Part shown: in pieces, positions 60,038 to 64,000 of the stretch | How the letters are laid out: every line of letters begins with the position of its first letter | Numbering within the stretch: position 1 is the first letter of the stretch | Source of the DNA: Saccharopolyspora indica | Lineage (GTDB): Bacteria; Actinomycetota; Actinomycetes; Mycobacteriales; Pseudonocardiaceae | Reading direction: 5' to 3' | Assembly: GCF_027853965.1 (NCBI RefSeq) | Contig: NZ_JAQGLB010000010.1 | Location: forward strand, 124,001 to 188,000 | Length of the DNA: 64,000 nt | Translations under genes and position numbers: made by a program | The notes under the pieces: model-generated | What the model was told of the DNA's origin: nothing | Seen by the model: the letters and a program-made list of their open reading frames with translations, nothing else | Databases searched by the model: none

Positions 60038-61570
60038 ATGAACGAGCGAGACGCGGTGCTGGTCATCGGAGCGACGGGCAATGTGGGGCGGCAGGTCGTG
60101 CGGGAACTGGTGACGGCCGGGACACCGGTCCGGGCCCTGACCCGCAACCCCGCGGCCGCGCGGCTGCCGAGCGGCGCGCAGGTCGTCCAGGGCGACCACG
60201 CGGACCCGGAGTCCCTGCGCCCGCACCTGGCGGGAGTGCGCTCGGCCTTCCTGGTCTGGCCGCGCCTCGACGACACGGGTGCGGCCCGCGAGCTGGTGGA
60301 CCTGCTCGCCGAGCACGTCGACCGGATCGTGTTCCTGTCCTCCGCCGCGGTCCGCGACGAGCTCGCCGAGCAGGAGGAACCGATCGGCCGGGCGCACCGG
60401 GAGATCGAGCTGGCGATCGAGCGCGCGGGGGTCCGGTGGACCTTCCTGCGGCCGTGGGCGTTCGCCGCGAACGCGCTGGAGTGGGCGGAATCCGCCCGCG
60501 CGGGAGACGTCGTGCGCGGTGCGTTCGGCGATCACCCGGTCACCATGATCGACGAGCGGGACATCGCCGCCGTCGCGGTCCGCGCGCTGACCGAGGACGG
60601 GCACGCGGGCGCCGCGTACGAGCTGACCGGGCCGGAACTGCTGAGCCCGGTCGAGCGGGTCCGGCTGATCGGCGAGGAGACGGGGGCGGAGCTGCGGTGG
60701 GCCGAGCTCTCCGACGAGCAGTGGCAGCAGCGGCTGCTGGCCACGGGCTTCGACGACGAGGCCGCGCGGGCGTTCCGCGAGAACTTCCGGGCATCGCTGG
60801 GCACCCCGCAGCCGGTCACCGACGCGGTGCGGGAGATCACCGGGCGGCCGGCCCGCACCTTCCGCGACTGGCTGCGCTGGCGCGCGGCCGAGTTCACCGA
60901 CCCGCTGCCCGAGGTCGGTGCCCCGGACGCGGGTGTGGTGCTGATGAGCACCTGGACGCTGGACGCCCCGCAGCACCAGCGCGCGGCGGCCGACGCGGTG
61001 CTGGAAGCGTGGGCGGAGGGAACGTGGCCGCCCGGACTGCTGCGGCACAGCGTTCTCCTCGGCGCGGACGGTGCAACGGTCCTGCACTACTCGCAGTGGA
61101 CGGACGAGGCGGCGGTGGCCGCGTTCCGCGAAGCCGATCGGCCGGAGCGCGTCGAGCGCATCGACGACGAGGTTCCCGGCATCCGCCGCAACGGCGTCAC
61201 CGACTACCGGTTGTACCGCAGCAGGGTCGACGGTGCTTCCCACCGCCCGGGTTGCGTGGTCGTGGTGTCCTTCCGCACCGACACCGCGGAGACCGGACGG
61301 GCCTTCGTGGACGAGCTGCTGTCCTGGCAGGCGGGCGAACTGCCCGAAGGCGCGGTCGGCGGGATGTCCTCGAACCACTTCCACGTCGGCGTCGAGGGCA
61401 CCAGCGTCGTCAACTACGCGGAGTTCGCCGACGAAGCCGCGCACCAGGCGGTGGTGGACGGCATGCTCGGCGCCGACGACTTCGTGCCCCGGCTGATCGA
61501 GAGCACCCCGGGCCTCACCGGCCTCGGCTTCCAGCGCTTCGTCCCCTACCGGGGCCTCACCCGCGGCTGA
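60038..61570 (+). CDS. NmrA-type NAD(P)-binding protein fused to a duplicated ABM-like domain
   Basis: 510 residues; ATG 60038, or GTG 60029. N-terminal atypical SDR (NmrA-like): VLVIGATGNVGRQVVREL at 6-23 with the GATGxVG motif; RSAFLVWPRL; VFLSSAAVRDEL; HREIELAIERAGVRWTFLRP; about 1-275. C-terminal 300-505 has two antibiotic-biosynthesis-monooxygenase-like halves (WTLDAPQHQRAAADAVLEAW...HYSQWTDEAAVAAF; VVVVSFRTDTAETGRAFVDELLSW...VNYAEFADEAAHQAVVDGML). A covalent reductase-monooxygenase fusion acting on a quinone or polyketide is plausible. Divergent from the LAL regulator. Confidence 0.82.
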   Translation: MNERDAVLVIGATGNVGRQVVRELVTAGTPVRALTRNPAAARLPSGAQVVQGDHADPESLRPHLAGVRSAFLVWPRLDDTGAARELVDLLAEHVDRIVFLSSAAVRDELAEQEEPIGRAHREIELAIERAGVRWTFLRPWAFAANALEWAESARAGDVVRGAFGDHPVTMIDERDIAAVAVRALTEDGHAGAAYELTGPELLSPVERVRLIGEETGAELRWAELSDEQWQQRLLATGFDDEAARAFRENFRASLGTPQPVTDAVREITGRPARTFRDWLRWRAAEFTDPLPEVGAPDAGVVLMSTWTLDAPQHQRAAADAVLEAWAEGTWPPGLLRHSVLLGADGATVLHYSQWTDEAAVAAFREADRPERVERIDDEVPGIRRNGVTDYRLYRSRVDGASHRPGCVVVVSFRTDTAETGRAFVDELLSWQAGELPEGAVGGMSSNHFHVGVEGTSVVNYAEFADEAAHQAVVDGMLGADDFVPRLIESTPGLTGLGFQRFVPYRGLTRG

Positions 61571-61915
61571 CAGCGGTGCTGCCGATGAGGTGATGTTGCC
61601 GTGCTGCCCGCCGGATTGGTGCGGAATGAAGCACCGTGCGGAGCGTCGCGACGATCACCGGCAGGAGAGCGGAACGGCGCCCTGTGCTCCTGCTGCTCGC
61701 GCTCTCCGCGTGCTCGGCGCGATCCTCGCTGCGGCGACGCGGTCGCCCTTGAACTGCGCGAGCGGTGAGATCTTGCTGGAGCTGCGGGCCTTCCCCCCTT
61801 TGCTGCCCTTGTCGTCTGGGTCACACGGAGTGGAACCTGACATCAATGTCATGGAATAGCGTCGCACCGTCCTCGAGCCGACCGCCGGTGGAGGACGGTG
61901 AAGGAGGCCTCCGCG
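61571..61915. other. 345-base gap with MerR-type palindrome
   Basis: No gene supported. Contains the 14-bp palindrome at 61838 before the quinone oxidoreductase gene. Confidence 0.4.
61838..61851. promoter_or_regulatory. Palindrome TGACAT-CA-ATGTCA, likely MerR operator
   Basis: Perfect 6-bp arms, about 65 bases before the quinone oxidoreductase start, set in a GGAACC...ATAGC promoter-like context typical of MerR spacers. The convergent MerR gene is its likely regulator. Confidence 0.55.
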
Positions 61916-62842
61916 ATGGGAAGAGCATTGGGGTACCGGACCTTCGGCGCTGCCGACGTCCAGGAGTTCTTCGAGCGGCCGGATCCCTCGCCCGGTCCCG
62001 CCGAGGTCCTCATCCGCGTCGCGGCCGCGGGGGTGAACCCGCTCGATCACCTGCTGCGGTCCGGGCACGTCCGCGAGCTGAACGGTCACGTGCCCTTTCC
62101 CCAGGTGATGGGGATGGAAGCAGCCGGAGCGGTGCTCGCGGTCGGTGACGAGGTGACCGGCCTGGCCGTCGGCGACCGGGTCACCGGGTTCGCGCTGACC
62201 GGTGCGGGCACGTACGCGGCGACGACTCTGCTGCTCGGCGAGTCCACCGCCCGCATCCCCGACGCCCTGCCGGAGACCTGGGCGGCGACCATCCCCGTCG
62301 CGGGCACCACCGCGCTGGACGTGCTCGACCAGCTCGACCTGCCCGCTGGTGCGTCGCTGCTGGTGAACGGGATCGGCGGTGGCGTCGGCATCGCGCTGGC
62401 CCAGCTCGCGCGGGACCGGGGCCTGGTCGTGGTCGGCACGGGCAGCACGGCCAAGCGGGAGCTCGCGACGACGACCGGCGCGACCTTCGTCGACTACACC
62501 ACCGGCGACGTCGCGGACCGCCTCCGCGCGCACGCCCCGGACGGCTTCGACGCAGTCGTCGACACCGTCGGCGGCGAGTCCCTGCGCGGCATCGCCCCGC
62601 TGGGGGCGAAGCCGGACGCGCTCGTCTCCGTCGGGGACCCGTCGGTGACCGAGCTCGGCGGCGCGCCGGTCCACCGCCGCCTCGACCGGGCGAGCCTCGA
62701 ACGCGTCGCCGAGCTGATGACCACCGGGCGCCTCGATCCGCACATCGCGCAGACCTACCCGCTCGCGCGGGCGCAGGAGGCGCTGGCGCTCGTCGAATCC
62801 CGCCACGCCACCGGAAAGATCGTCATCGACATGAGCCGCTGA
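61916..62842 (+). CDS. NADP-dependent quinone oxidoreductase (zinc-independent MDR)
   Basis: 308 residues from ATG 61916, which has AAGGAGG eight bases upstream; a GTG 18 bases earlier is less likely. MDR fold: AAGVNPLDHLLRSGHV, GMEAAGAVLAVGDEV, SLLVNGIGGGVGIALAQLARDRGLVVVGT (nucleotide site; quoted in part), DAVVDTVGGESL. No zinc-ligand Cys series, so a crotonase-like quinone or enone reductase. Regulated probably by the adjacent MerR protein. Confidence 0.9.
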   Translation: MGRALGYRTFGAADVQEFFERPDPSPGPAEVLIRVAAAGVNPLDHLLRSGHVRELNGHVPFPQVMGMEAAGAVLAVGDEVTGLAVGDRVTGFALTGAGTYAATTLLLGESTARIPDALPETWAATIPVAGTTALDVLDQLDLPAGASLLVNGIGGGVGIALAQLARDRGLVVVGTGSTAKRELATTTGATFVDYTTGDVADRLRAHAPDGFDAVVDTVGGESLRGIAPLGAKPDALVSVGDPSVTELGGAPVHRRLDRASLERVAELMTTGRLDPHIAQTYPLARAQEALALVESRHATGKIVIDMSR

Positions 62843-62848
62843 CCGCGC

Positions 62849-63259
62849 TCAGCCCGCGCCGCGATCACCCCGGCGCAGGCCGATCTGGTGCCGGACGTTC
62901 GCCGCGATCAGCTCGTCGAGGGCGTCCCGGGTCTCGACGAGCCGGGCGATGTCGGCGGTCAGCCGGTCGCGTTCGCCGACCATCGTGGTGAAGGCATCCT
63001 CGGTGACGTCCGCGGTGCCGCTGTCCACGCAGGGCAGCACCCGGGCGATCACCTTGCTGCTCAGCCCGGCGTCGAACAACCGCCGGATGATCTCGACCCG
63101 CGCGACCTCCGTCGCCGCGTAGAGCCGCTGCCCACCCGCGGACCGCGTGCTGTGCACCAGGCCCTGCTGCTCGTAGTACCGCAGCGAGCGGGCGCTGACC
63201 CCGGTCTGCCGGGCCAGTTCACCGATCCGCATGGTCGGGGCGAGCGACGTGGTGGTCAT
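62849..63259 (-). CDS. MerR-family regulator of the quinone oxidoreductase
   Basis: 136 residues from ATG 63259 (63232 also possible). MRIGELARQTGVSARSLRYYEQQGLVHSTRSAGGQRLYAATEVARVEIIRRLFDAGLSS (in pieces), then a coiled coil. A single Cys near residue 83 (VLPCVDSGT). Convergent with the quinone oxidoreductase, whose promoter carries the TGACAT palindrome, so redox or electrophile sensing is plausible. Confidence 0.9.
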   Translation of the reverse strand: MTTTSLAPTMRIGELARQTGVSARSLRYYEQQGLVHSTRSAGGQRLYAATEVARVEIIRRLFDAGLSSKVIARVLPCVDSGTADVTEDAFTTMVGERDRLTADIARLVETRDALDELIAANVRHQIGLRRGDRGAG

Positions 63260-63397
63260 GAAGCGCCCGCCTCGCGCGCTGACAGGTATCGCACCCCACC
63301 ACCTTAGCCCCGAAGCGCAGAACGCGGAGAAAGCCGGATTCCGGTGCACGCGGCGTTCGGCGCGACCAGATCAATCCATTGTGGAACATGCGAGGAG

Positions 63398-64000
63398 TCA
63401 GGCGTGTTCGGCGCAGAGGCAGGCCACTCCCTTCTCGATCCACTCCTGGCCCGTCCAGTCCGGGTGTCGTTCGAGCATCAGGGCTTCGACCTCGGCGGCG
63501 ATGGTCTCCTCGCCGACCGCCGAGTCCCGGCGGGCCCAGGTCTCGTCGCGGAGGAGCTCCAGGTAGTCGCGGACGTCGGTGAGCACCTGGGGGCCGGAGG
63601 TTTCGCCGTGGCCGGGGACGACCAGGGCCGGGGCGGTGTCGATCAGGCGGTGCATCACCTCGATCCAGCGGAGGCCGGAGACGTCGGTGTCGTGCGGCGG
63701 GAACCACGGGAAGATCGAGAACTGGCCCGCTTCGACCAGGTCGCCGGCGAACAGGACGCCGGCGTCGGGAACCGTCACCACCTGGTCGCCCTTGCTGTGC
63801 GCGCGCCCGGTGGCTCGCAGCTGCACGATCCGGCCGCCCAGGTCGAGATCCCGGGCGTCGGGGTAGATCTCGTCCGGCGCGACCAGCTCGACGCCCTCCA
63901 GTTCGCGCTCGACCGGGCCGCCGAAGCCGCGGAACATCTCCAGGTAGCCCGGCCCCTTGTGCGCGAGGTCCGCGGCCTGCGCGCTGTTGGCGAGGTAGGT
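63398..64000 (-). CDS. MBL-fold metallo-hydrolase, N-terminus beyond right edge
   Basis: At least 200 residues, open at the right edge. GRAHSKGDQVVTVPDAGVLFAGDLVEAG and LVVPGHGETSGPQVL are the third- and fourth-strand metal-binding parts of the MBL fold; the HxHxDH motif must lie upstream outside the window. The C-terminal helices end in CLCAEHA. Substrate unknown (lactonase, glyoxalase II or RNase Z-like). Confidence 0.85.
   Translation of the reverse strand, partial: TYLANSAQAADLAHKGPGYLEMFRGFGGPVERELEGVELVAPDEIYPDARDLDLGGRIVQLRATGRAHSKGDQVVTVPDAGVLFAGDLVEAGQFSIFPWFPPHDTDVSGLRWIEVMHRLIDTAPALVVPGHGETSGPQVLTDVRDYLELLRDETWARRDSAVGEETIAAEVEALMLERHPDWTGQEWIEKGVACLCAEHA

Overview
The window is high-GC DNA with the codon and signal style of a mycelial actinomycete. 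Supporting signs are an SsgA-like cell-division protein, DinB-type mycothiol-dependent-enzyme folds, a nitrate-sensing histidine kinase of the actinobacterial type, a UBP-finger/antiporter pair, a TIGR02611-type membrane protein, and rare TTA leucine codons in two accessory genes. The gene style and the dispersed palindromes suggest Pseudonocardiaceae, possibly Saccharopolyspora. This is inference; no rRNA is present to test it.

Layout. 0-9.8 kb is a methylamine/one-carbon island: a partial methylenetetrahydrofolate-reductase-like gene, a DmdA-like THF demethylase and dimethylglycine oxidase on the minus strand, a FCD-type GntR regulator, and divergently the full heterotetrameric sarcosine oxidase operon soxBDAG. 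Together they can take dimethylglycine and sarcosine to glycine and feed methyl/methylene groups into tetrahydrofolate. 9.8-10.1 kb holds four tandem copies of a dispersed palindromic repeat; two more lie at 22.4 and 23.9 kb. 10-36 kb is mostly housekeeping, transport and regulation: ferredoxin reductase/IclR, Na+/H+ antiporter with UBP zinc finger, APC permease, TetR/DUF1348, an ABC-2 exporter, 2-hydroxyacid dehydrogenase, MHS-type MFS symporter, F420-type LLM oxidoreductase, Ppx/GppA-like protein, dipeptidase E, a nitrate/nitrite-sensing kinase, a MerR-sliding-clamp fusion, and a MarR regulator with recognisable operators before itself and an EamA/FMN-reductase operon.

36.1-40.1 kb is the most interesting locus: a small two-helix membrane protein whose tail carries two copies of a Gly/Ala/Asn-rich motif overlaps a 1220-residue NACHT-like STAND ATPase whose N-terminus carries a third copy. 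It looks like a bacterial NLR-type conflict or immunity pair. 40.4-43.3 kb is accessory DNA (long acyl-CoA dehydrogenase and GAF protein, both with TTA codons, then decayed sequence). 43.3-45.7 kb has four tRNA genes, ssgB-like and TIGR02611 genes. 45.9-48.6 kb is a divergent SHMT-family/PucR pair.

48.6-57 kb is a mosaic of intact catabolic genes (alpha/beta hydrolase, acetoacetate-decarboxylase family, old yellow enzyme, TetR, SRPBCC, VOC, streptogramin B lyase, DinB) and at least three gene relics (XRE/MmyB, aldehyde dehydrogenase, alpha/beta hydrolase). A TetR operator motif recurs before the decarboxylase and the OYE/TetR pair. 57-64 kb has MerR, a LuxR/LAL regulator, an NmrA-ABM fusion, a quinone oxidoreductase with its MerR regulator, and a partial metallo-beta-lactamase-fold hydrolase at the right edge.
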